Shown piece by piece: positions 21,805-33,801 of a stretch of 64,000 nucleotides of DNA (within the stretch, counting starts at the first letter, position 1; each line of letters begins with the position of its first letter). Source of the stretch: Cephalotrichum gorgonifer. Taxonomy: Eukaryota > Ascomycota > Sordariomycetes > Microascales > Microascaceae. Made by a program: the position numbers and the translations under genes. Under the pieces are notes generated by a model, which was not told the DNA's origin, ran no database searches, and saw nothing but the letters and a program-made list of their open reading frames with translations. Location of the stretch: positions 4,276,346 through 4,340,345 of the forward strand of contig ONZQ02000001.1 in assembly GCA_900312665.1 (NCBI GenBank), in the 5' to 3' direction.

Positions 21805-22631
21805 TCACCAATCGCAACTCTCCGCAAGTAGCTCTGCCAACTCCCCGAGGTACTTCGCATCCACCTCGTCGAACCCGTTCAGGACAGCACAGTCGATGTC
21901 GATGATTGCCACCGTCCTCTTCCCGCCGTTCCCATCCCCGACGACGATGGGGACGACGATCTCGCTCTTGCTCTCACTGTCGCAGGCGATGTGGCCCGGG
22001 AATTCCTCCACGTCGGCGACCAATTGCGTCTCCTGTGTCGCGGCCGCCGTGCCGCAGACGCCCCGGCCAAAGCGGATGGTCTGACAGGCCACCTTACCCT
22101 GGAATGGGCCAAGGATGAGCTGCTGGGTGGGGTCGGAGGGATCGAGTGTGTAGAAGCCTAGTAAAATTAGATATCGGATTCACCCTGCCCCCCTCAACCG
22201 GGGAGGGAAAGGAAGGGAGGAACACACCGGCCCAGTTTACATGGCTAGATGGCTCGGGGAGGGACTTGTAGCCGTGCCAGAGGAGGGACGCCACGTTTGC
22301 CAAGTTGCTATATGAAAAACCGTTAACTTGTTCGTCCCCGTATCTACACAGGGCAATAACGGCTTTCCTCACCAAACCTACGGACACGGACGGACGTACG
22401 TTAGTATCGGAGTAGGGAAATCAGGGACGGACGGGCCATACCCAATTCCTCTGACCGTCCACAAGGCCCTTGGCCTGCATGAGGATGATCTGGTAGACCT
22501 CCTCCTTGCCGGAGATGGCACCGAAGTTGGTGGCGTCCGCATGCACCTGTTCGCCCACGTTAGTACTGGCAACATGAGATATGAAATGTCCGCCGCCGCG
22601 CACGAAGTAGCCGTGAGTTGGTACTTGCCAT
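21805..22631 (-). CDS. Free methionine-(R)-sulfoxide reductase (GAF domain)
   Basis: Reduces free L-methionine-(R)-sulfoxide with thioredoxin; homologue of yeast YKL069W and E. coli MsrC. The model on the minus strand joins 22629-22631, 22442-22546, 22373-22377, 22228-22307 and 21805-22157 for 181 residues, the family size. One GAF domain fills the protein. Three Cys at 89, 99 and 123 (KVAC, GVCG, HIAC) have the same spacing as the catalytic set 84/94/118 of the E. coli enzyme. The first exon is only the ATG, joined through a GC-AG intron (ATG then GCAAGT) to VHADATNFG. A 5-base exon (GTTTG) is needed to give the conserved NWVCNLANVASLLW. Introns are 82, 64, 65 and 70 bases. The phases agree throughout, and no other start codon fits upstream. 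Confidence 0.9.
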
Positions 22632-23265
22632 CGTGAAGAGTAAGGGAAAATAAACCCGACGACGGAAGAATAGCAGGTAGAGATGCGGGGAGTGGTTAAG
22701 AAATCCACCTGGGTAAGTGAGTGTGTTAGTGATGATCTGAGACCGCGAGTCAGCAAAAAAATGTTTTTGGCGGGGTTTCAATGACGCGATTGTGTGAATG
22801 TTAGTATGGGATAAGACGATAAAGTAGTCCACTCCACCATTACCATGATCACGACGACGACGAAACTCCAGTGCGTCCTCACTCACCTGGGCGAGATATT
22901 GTCTACCCTCGATGAGAACCATCTATATTATCCTGGGGATTTTGTGAGTATTATGTTCTCTCCCCGCCATGTTGACGCTACCTCGCCAGCTCCGAACCAC
23001 CCCAGATGGGCCTCGAAGTCCAAGAATACCCTAGCCTCTCATCTCAGGGGTCAGTAGTAAATGGGAGAATGGGAGACGTATATAAGTTTATATGATACAT
23101 ACTCATCCCTCCTTGGCCCCCACGCCAAATAATGAACTCCAATCCCCTGTTCCCCCCTTTCCTCATCCACGATCTCCATAAACATTATGTACAGCCGTTC
23201 ATTTCTAGGGACACTCCCCACCCCACCCTTCCCTTTTTCTCCAATTACTGCATCTCCCCCGAAGC
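22632..23265. other. Intergenic region, no gene seen
   Basis: 634 bp containing the upstream region of the methionine sulfoxide reductase gene and the 3' flank of the SCP2 gene, both on the minus strand. Small open frames here have no recognisable features. Confidence 0.55.
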
Positions 23266-23967
23266 TTAGAGCTTCGCGTTCGTCTGCGCCTTCTTGAGGA
23301 TAGGCTCCATCTTCGTCGCCTTCATAACGTCGCCCTTGATCTTGAGCTTCCCCGACATGAAGAGTCGCTGGGCGTTCGCCTTTCCGGTGACGAGGTTGCC
23401 GAAGTCATCGTCGGAGAGCGAGAGGGTGACTGTATACCGCTGTCAGCGCAACACGTCCAGCTCTGGGGGTGTGGTGGTGGGGGTGGCGGTGGTCTTTTTT
23501 TTGGTGGGGGGAGAAAGGAAGGGGCAAGCGTCTGAGACGAGAGTTTGGGGTTGTCCGGGTGAGGGAGGAAGGAAAGGGGGGGCGGACGAACCGGTAGGCT
23601 TCTCAGGGAGCCCCTTCAGGACCTCGCCCTTGCTCTTCAGGTCGATGTGCCAGCTCTCCGTCTCCCCCGCCTTGTTCTTCAGCGTGAACGCGAAGACGGC
23701 GTTCCCCTGCTTAATGGCGCTGTTGCGCTCGGCGTCGTTGGAGGTGAGGGCCGAGTTGATGGCGTCGAAGGCCGCGGAGGCCGGGAAGTTGTCTGTAAAT
23801 CGAGTCCCAACACGTCATCAGCAAAATAAACAAGAAACAAAAACAAACAAAGTCAGACAACCACCGCCACAAAAACGTCATCCCGCCGAGACGGGAGACG
23901 TGGGAAGCGGTTGTGTGGTAGGTAAATCCGAGCTTCCTGGTATAAACGTACCAGACTTGAGAGACAT
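23266..23967 (-). CDS. SCP2 sterol-carrier domain protein, peroxisomal
   Basis: Single-domain sterol carrier protein 2, a small lipid-binding protein of fungal peroxisomes thought to handle fatty acyl-CoA. The model joins 23952-23967, 23592-23792 and 23266-23429 (minus strand) for 126 residues, the usual size of stand-alone fungal SCP2. The fold signature is visible: ASAAFDAINSAL, AVFAFTLKN, ETESWHIDLKSKGEV, VTLSLSDDDFGNLVTGK and FMSGKLKIKGDVMKATKM. The C-terminus NAKL ends in AKL, an accepted peroxisomal targeting signal type 1. Donors are GTACGT and GTTCGT; both introns are phase 1. Confidence 0.93.
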
Positions 23968-24170
23968 AGTTGCGGTTGGAGATAAAAAACTGGGGAGCTA
24001 TTAAATTCGAAAACGGGTATGTATGATGGAGGGAAAAATAGGATGATTCCTTTTTTTCGTTTAGGATACTGGATAAGTTAGCAAGAGTAAGAAAGAAAAA
24101 AGAAAGGGTATCTATCGTTTGTGGTTTTGAACTCTGGGGGAAGGTGGGCTGGAAGCTTTATTAAACGTCC

Positions 24171-24181
24171 GGGGGGGGGGG
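24171..24181. repeat. G11 homopolymer
   Basis: Eleven consecutive G in the non-coding stretch between the SCP2 and GH72 genes. Confidence 0.95.
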
Positions 24182-24869
24182 AGGAGGAATGACGCTGTAC
24201 CGAGGCGCAACGTGCGCCGCCGAGACCGAGAAAGCACGAAAACGGCAGCATGTGAGCGCCAGCCCCCAGTCCCTTTCCCGCCGACGTATGATATATTTAG
24301 TCTGGCTCTGAGCGACGCACGTCGTACTGAAACCTCTTAGTGCTATTATTACTCCGTACACTGGGGAGAGAGCCGGCAATTATCTAAGCATGCCAAGCAA
24401 CTTCCCCACGGTGGGCAACCATTCAGGTGCCTGCAGATCCCCGCCAGGCAGGGCAGGTGCAGATGTGGACGGAGAAGGAAGAAATCACGGAACGGAGAGT
24501 CGGGGGAATGATAGCTAGTAGGGATAATCACATGCATCCCTCCCCCAATGACGTACCCCCACGAGCGTATCGATGGTCCCTGTTCAATACCTGTGCCCCC
24601 AACTCCTGTCATAGATCTGAGAGAAGGGGCTTGTGACTCTGCCTTTTTACCCAAACATGCAATGCATTATCCAGGCGGGGAGATCCAAACCGAGGCTTCG
24701 GGGTCGAATTCATATTCACCTTCTCAACAAACTCTCAATACTACGTACGAGTATGCACACTGATCGACGGCGTCCGCACCTCGGTTGATAGCTGTAGATG
24801 TAGATCCAAATACAAGGGATGTAACCTTCTCCACAGACCGGCACTTTCAGATCCGAAGGGCACTTAAAT

Positions 24870-24890
24870 ACACACACACACACACACACA
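24870..24890. repeat. AC dinucleotide microsatellite
   Basis: Ten uninterrupted AC units in non-coding DNA; likely to vary in length between strains. Confidence 0.95.
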
Positions 24891-25069
24891 GGGCCTACAC
24901 TTCGCTTTGGTTTCATCACGTCCGCCATAGAAGATACATGTAGTGAAACGTCGAATATTAAATGGATAATAACAGAAACACCTCCTTGATCGGGCTATAT
25001 AAACTATCGATCCCACTGTGCAATTACATGTAATTTTGAACCAAAGACGACACTAGAGCCCCAACCCGT

Positions 25070-26665
25070 TTAGAGAAGGAAGGCGCCGAAAAGGGTGGCG
25101 GCGAGCGCGCCACCAGTGACGGCAACCGCGCTGATGCCACTCCGGCCGGCAGCGCTGTCATCGCCCTTGCTGCCGCTAGAGGACGCGGCAGAGGTGCTGT
25201 TCGAGGTGCTCAGGCCGGAGTCACCGGCGGTCTGCGAGCCGGTGCCCTTGAAGCCGACACCCGTGCCGGCACCCTTGTCCATGTACGCCTGGGCCTCGGC
25301 GGGGATTTCGGGGAGGATATCAGGGTCGACCTCCCAGACGCTGTCCTGGGTCGGGCACTCAACGGCGGCGCTGGTCGCGGAGGCACCACCGCTGCCAGTG
25401 GGAGCGGGGTTGGCCTTCATGGCCTTGGACAGGTTGTCGAACTCGGGCTTCAGCTCAGTGGCGGTCTCACCCTTGATCTGAACAATACCGTATCCGTTCT
25501 TCTCCATCGTGTACTCGTACATGAGACCGCCAGAGTAGACGCCGGTCATGTCGGAGCTCATGAGGGCCTTGATCTCGCCGAAGTCGCGCGTGTTCTCAAT
25601 GCATCCATACTCGGAAAGGCTAGCAGGAATGTGGTTAGCTTCCTATCCCCCGTAAAGACGCTTCGGATCAGGGACCATTGTACTTACAAGATGGGAAGAC
25701 CGTAATCGGTGAAGTTCTGCACCTTCTTGTCCCAGCCAGACGTCACGAAGTCGCTGGTGCACCACGAGTAGTCGTTCTAGAACGCGTTAGTCTGAGTAAT
25801 CAATCACCTCTAGCGCACGAACGGCGGGATGGGGGATATCTCGACAATGCGGGCAACAATGGATGACAACATACGAAGGCGAAGAAGTCGCTGCGGACCT
25901 CGTCGGGGCCGCAATTGAAGTAGTGAGCAGTCTGCATGCGGTTCTCGGCAACATCGGCGGCCGAGTATCCAACAGGGATCTGGCGGTACTTGCGAGCCTT
26001 GATGTAGTTCCTCATATCACGGGTGACGGCCTTGACGTAAGGAGCGCTGACAGTGGTGCCCGGCTCCTCGTTGATGACCTCGTTTCCGGAGAAGAAGGCC
26101 AGGACGTTATCGTACTTGGCGAACATGTCGATGGTGGCGAAGATGTTCTGGAGGTAGGCACCGTTGTACGACAGATAGGGGTCGGCGCGGTTGATCGAAT
26201 ACTTGGGGGTGTTGACGTCAAGGACGAGGTAGATGCCGGCGTCGGCGAGAGCGGTCATGCACTCGTCGTGGTCCTGGGAGTTGTCGACCATGTACACACG
26301 GACGGTGTTCACGCCCAGCTTCTTGAACTTCTCGACGTCACGGAGGCAGTGCGTAGTATCGGCGAGAGGGTCGGTCTCACCGGACGAGCCACCGGGCTGG
26401 TAGTCGATGCCGCGGATGTAGAAACGGTCCTTGCCAGTCCAGAAAGCTGCACAGAGTCGTTCAGATTAGCCAATGCCTCGGATGACAACCCATTCATTGT
26501 CTTGGTTCCCCTTCGTCAAACACCCGGACTTTACGCACCATTGCCGGAGGCAGTGACAGTAGGGACGGTAGCGCGCTTGCTGGGCGGCTGCTTATCGGTC
26601 TTGGTGGGCGTCGCCGAAACGATGGCGGAGGCCGCGAGGGCCGAGAGGAAAGTGGTGGTCTTCAT
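25070..26665 (-). CDS. GPI-anchored 1,3-beta-glucanosyltransferase (GH72, Gas/Gel type)
   Basis: Cell-wall enzyme that cuts and re-joins beta-1,3-glucan chains outside the plasma membrane. The model joins 26539-26665, 25875-26446, 25688-25776 and 25070-25619 (minus strand) for 445 residues. A signal peptide covers about residues 1-19 (MKTTTFLSALAASAIVSA). The GH72 catalytic domain follows, with acid/base Glu165 in SGNEVINE and nucleophile Glu266 in FLSEYGC; the spacing is close to yeast Gas1 (161/262). There is no Cys-rich X8/CBM43 module, so it belongs to the shorter GH72 subclass. A Ser/Thr/Gly-rich stretch (about 390-425) leads to a hydrophobic C-terminus (VTGGALAATLFGAFLL), the expected GPI-attachment signal. 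All introns have GT-AG ends with consistent phase. Confidence 0.95.
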
Positions 26666-27281
26666 CGTGTGGGATGAATGATAATTAGTCGACTGGTCTA
26701 ATTCGTCTCGTTTTATCGAAGATCGCTCCGGGTGAAGGGTCGATGGACAAGCGTATTACAAGTATAGACGGGGAGAAAGACAGGGGAAAAAAAGAAGTGT
26801 AACAAAAGCCAACGAAAGAGTGAGTTGGACGAGGTAAAAGAATGAAGAGGCAAGAGAGTTTGTTGTTCTCTCTTCTCTTCTCGGAAAGGTAGGCAGGAGC
26901 GAGTGGACGAAGGGTTGATGAAAGAAAGACGAAGGAGTCGAGTCGAATGGGAGGTCCAAGATGGTTTATCAAACACTGGCGGCGGACAAATGCCCCATGC
27001 GGGAATCCAGGGGGTAGCGTCACCGGCACAGTGCGGTGCCTGGCATGATGGATGGGGCGTTGCATGTACAGGATACCCCACGCTCGCAGACATGCTCGCC
27101 TATAGATTGGATCCATCCGTATTAGGTACCGGAACGACCTCTACAGTTCGAGGAGGCTCACACGTGCCGTGGAATGGGTCCCCAGGCCAGGGGCTGCACT
27201 TCATAATTTGCTGCGGGAGACCCACCATAACAATCAAGGATTCCAGTTTGGGATCAATTTACGATGTCTGCTCCACACGGA

Positions 27282-27297
27282 GTACAAGTACTTGTAC
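27282..27297. repeat. Perfect 16-bp palindrome GTACAAGTACTTGTAC
   Basis: The sequence equals its own reverse complement. It is the fullest form of a motif that recurs in most long intergenic stretches of this window. Confidence 0.9.
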
Positions 27298-28088
27298 CTC
27301 TCTTTTGACATGCAGTCTGACACGACCCTACGGAGGACTCGGGTGCTAGGTCAACACAACATTCGGTGTACGATACGATGGAATGCCTGTTTTCGATGCA
27401 CACTGTCGTCCTCCTGTTTATACGAGAATGCTGCAGCCATTACGGACATAGCGCGACTTCGCCACCTCGCGGAACTCGTTTCAAAATCCCCTCCGTAACC
27501 ACAGCATTAGAGAGACATTGGCCAGGTCGGGGTTCGAGACGCGGGACTCGGGAGACTCACCGAGCCTACCGTATGTACTTTCCTCGAATCTCCCGTTTCG
27601 AGTACCCGGCAAGTACAAGAGCAAGTACTGGGGGGCCAATGGATGAGAAGGTGGTGAGTGAGTTTGCATGGATTGGCCTCTCCACACGCTGATGGGCCAC
27701 ACAAAAACCTCAGGTCCACTCCTGAGTACTAAAGCAGTAGCTCGATCTCAATTCCAAAATGGAGCGTGGCGGCACTCAACACCCTGGTTCATCTCCTTGA
27801 ATGGTGGACCCGTCATGGTGCACTGCCCCCATCCTATCAGTCGCCTAGTCGTACGGGTACTCTCCGGCGCCAGGTTTCAGCTAATGAAGTCTGGCAAGCT
27901 CTTCGATACCGTTTCTTCCTTGGACGACGGGCCCCTGAACGTACATCTTCATCAGCGAGGTCTCCACCTCTGGGGACCATACAAATCCAATGCAGGTGCT
28001 CGTACTGTGCTCGTACCGTGCTACTCGTAAGTACCGCTTGCTCACTCTCGCTGTGTCCTCCCTACGACTGAAACTCGTATAATGATAA

Positions 28089-28104
28089 AAGTACTTAAGT
28101 ACTT
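28089..28104. repeat. Perfect 16-bp palindrome AAGTACTTAAGTACTT
   Basis: Self-complementary sequence made of two inverted AAGTACTT units, related to the palindrome about 0.8 kb upstream. Confidence 0.9.
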
Positions 28105-30224
28105 CGCTCTCGTATTCAGACCGGGACGAGAAAAGACGGATGACGGCCGAACTTCATTGGCGCCGAATTGAATCGTCCCTCTGACCTCTATCTACCTCCT
28201 CATGCGCACACATACCCGTCTTAGTTAGCCAATACACCGTCCAGTTGGCCCAACCTCATTCATCGTTCCTCATCGCACTCGAAATCAAGCATTCCCAATC
28301 CGACGGATGACGCGGCTTCCAAGATCCCTTTCTTCACCCCCAGCCAATGGAAGTGCCAATCCCCCCCTTTATCCAAGACATTCATGTCACTTTCACCTGA
28401 GGTCGTATACCGGTTTCACGACTAATCCCTCCCGCACAGCCTCCACGGCCCACACAATCCTTGCGAGAGTAGAGGGTACGTACTTGTTTACTACCCGAAC
28501 AGTCCTTTTCTCTCCCCGCCCGGTTTGAATGGATCTTCCCTGAGTTGCAGATTTCCTCAAACAGACGCAAGCAAGGTTTGTATCTGTAGATCGGGAATCG
28601 GTTGCCAAGGCACAACTTGCAGGGATAGCTTTAGCTCTGTGGGCCGAGACCACTCCGTAAAAGTGACGACAATTGTTTCTTGCTCCTTTATCTAGAATAT
28701 TATAGTCACGTGCCATTGCTTTTTTTCTTCTTTCCTTGGAAGAAAGGTCAAGATGGTGGGATACTGATATCGGGCGTCAAGCTCTGACATAGTATGGAAT
28801 ATAGTTTTGTGCTATATAAGGATACTAAAATTCGCCCAGCAGCGACCGCCTTCTCGTGACGAGTTTACTCGGAGGTATAGTTGCATTACTCGCACTCGTA
28901 TATCTTGTAATGCCGGTCCGCCAGAAGTGATAGTATCCAGATCCGAACCATTGGAGATGCAATGCATGGCTTGGTCAATTTCTTCTTTTATTGTTCGGGG
29001 ATTAAACAATCCAACCCATTCCCACCCTAACGGCAGCGACGCTAGTGAGCGCCTCCGAATTAATAAAACCGCCCTGGTCAGTACTTGCCCTGTTACCAAG
29101 GAAGGCCAGTTTAGTACCACGAACTTGGCCGGTTCTCCTCCACTGTTAGCTATTGTTCCCTGTAGCAGTACAAGTATTTACTCCATGCTAATACCCCACT
29201 CCGCAACGATCTGTACGACACAAGACGGGCGCGAGTCCTCTTTATCGTAGCTTCTAGCTCGATAGATTATCTCCGAATTGCCGCCAAGGAAACCTGCAAA
29301 GACGGGCGCGTTCGACCCCAGATCCCTACCAAGGACGGCGATAGTTCATTCATCTCCTCCGTAATCCCTGCGTTGGGGGCTGTGCCAGGAGCGGGAAATG
29401 AACCTTATTACCCATGCACTGCACCCCAAGCCCTCTCATATAAGCATACCGCCTCCTTACAGAAGTATTAGAAGACGACGACGACGACGCCGAGAGACCA
29501 AGACTTGCCAAGCTGCATCTTGGAGATGAGCTTCACCATCTGCTCTCTATCCTCCACCTTCAATCCACGCTACTGACCCCAAGACACGGACACAGCCCGG
29601 CGGGTCACTCTTGGCCACTCACTCATGTGCGGGACATCGTGGACGCGGACCCCCTTTCAGTAACTCAACGGTCTCAATTCCGCCTCGCGATGACTTTTTG
29701 CAGTTCCGTTTCTATGAGACTCTACCTCCCATGCAACCCGCCAAGCCCAGACAAATAGAACAATACAGCACAGTCAAGCAAGGGGGGGAGACCTCTAGCA
29801 AACGATGAGAAAAAGAGCTAAGCCTGCCCGATAGCTTTGCCTCCGGGATAATGCCAACGCCACGTCCAAAAAGTAGGGAAACCCAAAGTAAGATACTAGA
29901 AAGATGCTCAGAAACAAAGGAGGGAAGGGATCGCAAGGGGACAACGTCCTCGAACCCACAGCATGCGGGAGCTCCCACCGGTTAATAGAATGTGCTCCCT
30001 GAGCTCCTCGACAGACACATCCTCCGCGCCCTCGGGGCTACGCTCTCGGTCCTCTGGCTATGGCACCGCACAAGCCTTACACTCGTTGTCTTTCGTCGCG
30101 CGGTCCGCATCTCCACCCCCTGCGCGCCGCAGAACCTCCCGGTGTAGTCGGCGCACCTCTGCTCCGGAACCGACTTCTCGCGCGACGCCGTCGCCACCCG
30201 ATCCGTAGCTGAGGCGACAGCCAC

Positions 30225-32717
30225 CTAGACCACCTTAACATAGCTCGCTGGCACACTCCTTGTCACGCCTCCCTTCTCCACCTCCGCCCACCCGTCGCCG
30301 GTATCTTCCTTTATCAGGACAAACCGCTCGCCTTCAACCATGCTGTGCTCCGTCTCACTCTGGGCAGCGTATTCGTACATGGCCTCCACATACTTGAGTC
30401 GCTTTGCTCCCCGTCTCGGCGCCACCGCAGGGCCCTTCTTCTTCGAGGCTGCAGAGGTGCCTATCGAGGACCCCGAGTTTGAGTATGTGGACGCCGGCCG
30501 GCCAGAGGCGCCTGTAGTTTGGGGAAGGATGGGGCTTGGCGCGGAAAATTCGACGTAGCTGGATGGTATGATCCCTTCTTTATAGCCGGCTCGGACTCGT
30601 ACCCAGCCGCTTCCATCTGCGAGGTGTTAGAGACGACGATATTAGAGTACAAATTTCGGGAAAGGGGGACGACGGTACTTACCATCTGGCTCTAGCAGAA
30701 CGACCTCGCGGCCTTCCGGGACGGTGAGCTCGCCTTCACCGTTGGCCTGGAACGCATACATCATCTTGCCCTTCTGCTCCGTCTTTTTCTCGGCAGCGTC
30801 GGAACCCGGAAGTTCGCTAATGTATGATGAAGGCGGCGGCGCAATGACTCGGTTCTTCCGTGCGGCGCCAGACGCGGCAGGGGGTGTGGTGCTGGTGGTG
30901 GGAGAGCTAACGGAAGGCCGCGGGGCCGTTATTTCCGGTGGGCTATCCTCTACTGGCGAACGTTGGCCGGAGAGGGCGCCGGAGACCGATCTATGGGCGC
31001 TGGCGGCGTACCCTGAGCTTAAGGAAGTCATTGTATTCGACCTCGTCAGATCCGGCAGCTCGTTTACGTGGGCAGGTGTGCCTGTGGTGGGTGATAATAA
31101 GGAATTGGCCGCGGTTTGCCGCTCCGTCTTGAGTTTCTTCCGCTCCTCCTTAGACTTTTCTCCAGGACAGTCCGCAGGTACCTTCAACTCGCATTTGCTA
31201 TGACATGTGTAGCCACAATCCCTGCAGTCGAACCCCTTTGCAGATAGCCCCCATATGCGCTCACCGCAAAGGTCGCAGTTGGTCGGGATCTTGAACGTCT
31301 GCGATTTGAAGTTGTGATTCTTCGCGCCCAGCGTCACGTCTCCAACCGTAGATGTAATAGTCGAAGTCTCCACCTCAGCGGTCACGCGCTTGCGATCAAT
31401 CTCGTGAAGGATTTCCCGTACTGCGAAGAGCTGCCGCACCACGTCGACCTCGTCTCTCTTTTCGGTACCGTTGCGTACCCGCTGCTTCAGCTGCTCGAAA
31501 GACTCCACTTCTCGTCGTTTCTTGTCTACCTCGCGGCGCAGCTCTCCGAGTTGGCTCTTGGATTTGACAAGCACGTTCCGTAGGTAGACCTTCGCGGCCT
31601 CATCCACTACCATGGCGTCGGTATCGTGCCAGACAGGGCTAGGCTCAAACACCTTGTCCGGGGGCTCCTGCCATGGGCCGACGTTGTGCCGCATGTACAT
31701 GAGGGAGTCGAGGTGGGGTTGGTTGCGCGAGATCTCCTGCGCAAGCGTTTCCATCATGCCCTTGCTCTGGTCTAACATGCCCCGCTCAAGCTCGGATGAT
31801 AGCGTCCAAAAGTCATTTAGCTTTAGGGTACGGAACTCGGAGAGGTCTTGTAGGCTGTCCATCAGCGTGGGGACATATTCGTGATAGTATTTCTCCTTGT
31901 GAGTGTTGGTGACATTAATGTTGATGAGGTACGTGTTCTTAACGTTATTCATGTCGTAGATCTGTTGCTGGTAGGCGCTTTGTGCCTTGGCCTTGTCGTA
32001 TGAAGATTCGCTTTTCTTCCGCTTGGACTCCACCTCTTGGCATACGGTATCGTACTTCGCCTTCGTTTTGCGTAGGTCGGCATAGCCGGCATCCCTCTCC
32101 TTTTCTAGCTTTTCGGCGTGCTCGTTGTGGCGCTTCCGTAGGTCCTCGAATCGTTGGGCGACATTCTTGAGGGGATCGGCAACACGCGTGATGAGGTCGT
32201 TGCCGTATCCGTCGTGCTCGGCAGCTCTCGACTCGAGCGTCGTAAGCTGGGTCGACCATGTCGTCAAAGATGCGCTGGAGGGAGAAGAGAGCGTCTCGGT
32301 TAGCCAAGCACCAGGGTGGACCAAGGAGGGTGACAATGACCGCTACGGGGCGGGGTTACCTCTCGAGGGAGCCCGGGGTCATGGCCGGGGTCTCGCCAAC
32401 ACTCAGAATCGTAGACCTCTTGTTCTTCTTCTCGAAGTATTTCTTAGCTAACGCGCTTAACTTCTGGCTGTATTCCTTCTCGATAGCGCTCCTCTCGCGG
32501 TAGAACTGCTGTATCTCGTCGATCCAGGCGATCCCGTGGCCTAGCCAGGCGGTCGCGGGCTTGAAGCCATCCTGGCGGGGGAAACAAGGTCAGCGAGGGG
32601 CGCTACTAGGGAGACTCGGCGGCTCGGATCTTCTTTGTGGTGAGGCGCATGACACTGGTTGGGGGTAGATACCTTCAATTCTGTGCCGAAAGTCGGCAGG
32701 CCCTCCGATTCAGCCAT
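30225..32717 (-). CDS. BZZ1: F-BAR / C1 / double SH3 protein Bzz1
   Basis: Actin-patch and endocytosis protein that binds curved membrane and the Las17/WASP machinery. The model joins 32673-32717, 32360-32571, 30683-32274 and 30225-30616 (minus strand) for 746 residues. The F-BAR (FCH) region covers about residues 1-300, opening with GTELKDGFKPATAWLGHGI and continuing as long charged coiled coil. A C1 zinc domain lies at about 406-455 (HNFKSQTFKIPTNCDLCGERIWG, then CRDC...CHSKC). Ser/Pro/Thr-rich linker follows. Two SH3 domains end the protein, at about 588-645 (MMYAFQANGEGELTV...SGWVRV) and 690-746 (AMYEYAAQSETEHSM...DGWAEVE). This order matches fungal Bzz1. Donors are GTATCT, GTAACC and GTAAGT. 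It is divergent from DBP5. Confidence 0.95.
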
Positions 32718-33801
32718 GGCGATAATTACGTCCTGTGGATAAGCATGAGGATTAAACAATGGAACAGCTGGGAGGTATACGGGGGGTTAGTGGAAGAGCG
32801 AAAGAAGGCCGCGGGGAACATGGATGTGGTTCCGTGGTAGCGGGAGTGGAGCTTCCCTTGGCGGGCATTTGGCGTGGTTGAGCATGGCAACGTCCTAAAG
32901 TCAAACTATGTACCAGGGCAGCAAGGGGTAACCTACCTGTACAAAGCGGGCGGGAGGCTCACTAGCACTGCCCCTCCTCCGTAGATTCCGCCTAATACGA
33001 AGGATGGTGAACACCCCGCAAGGCTCTCCCAAAGTATTTTGCGCCTAGTCTGCCGCTTCCAAGGCTTCTTTGGGGGACTCAAACAAGAGAGTCCTGAGCA
33101 TACAGCTACGAGTAAGTTTACTTCGCAATATTTTTGGCCCAGCACTAGTCTCACCTCATGGAGATTGTCGATGCGGCATGCCCAACTAACCCAAGGCACG
33201 GAATACCTGACTCCTAATAGAGACAAGAGCTGTATTGTCGGCTTGGAACGAAGCACTCACTTCGTTCATTTTGGGGAGGAATACTTTATAAATTGCCTGT
33301 CTCGACAAAGCGGGCTACTCGTACCTAAGGGTTCAATGAATGCTCGAATACCTATCGGGCTTTTGTAGAAACTCCTGAGTCCGAGTCTGCGATACTACTT
33401 GTATACTTGTGTTAGTTAATACCACGGCAAGCTTGGTCCGCGGTAAAAGCTCGGGGCAAATCGAAAGGTTTGGTGTTCTCAGGCGAGGCAGGTGTGCCCC
33501 ACCAAGCGAAGAAGCAAGAGGTATGCTTCCCCGCCATTTACCAAATATTCTAGATGCTTGCTGCAAAACAAGCCCCCACATAAAGAACAGGAGGCAGGCA
33601 GGACCGTGACTGACGGTGGATTATAAGTTGCTCTTGCCAAACTCCTTCTCACCTCATACTTTGTCGTTTATCTAGACAACCCTCATCTCCAAGCTCCACG
33701 GCCCTGGAAGCTTGCCACATTATCTCTAGTCCACCCCCGCCAGCAGATTCCTTGCGCGCCTTCTCCGCATCAAGACCGACGTACCTCCACGCGATTCCAC
33801 G
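32718..33801. promoter_or_regulatory. Divergent upstream region BZZ1 / DBP5
   Basis: 1.08 kb between divergent start codons. No gene seen. The DBP5 side has pyrimidine-rich sequence near 33640-33800, probably its 5' untranslated region. A TACTTGTATACTTGTG motif occurs near 33396. Confidence 0.5.

Larger units (their letters stand above)
23968..25069. other. Intergenic region, no gene seen
   Basis: About 1.1 kb without a coding signal, between the SCP2 start codon and the GH72 stop codon. It contains a G11 homopolymer (24171-24181) and an (AC)10 microsatellite (24870-24890). Confidence 0.6.
26666..30224. other. Long intergenic region, no gene seen
   Basis: About 3.6 kb with only short, random-looking open frames on both strands. 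The part next to 26665 is probably the GH72 promoter and 5' untranslated region. The middle holds two perfect 16-bp palindromes built from GTACTT/AAGTAC (27282-27297 and 28089-28104) and several related motif copies. I cannot exclude a small or non-coding gene. Confidence 0.55.

Noticed and set aside
22547..22631. Short continuous open frame starting MASTNSRLLRARRRT
   Set aside because: It ends at the intron branch site (TACTAAC gives a stop) and cannot join exon 2 in frame; reading ATG then GCAAGT as a GC donor explains the sequence better.
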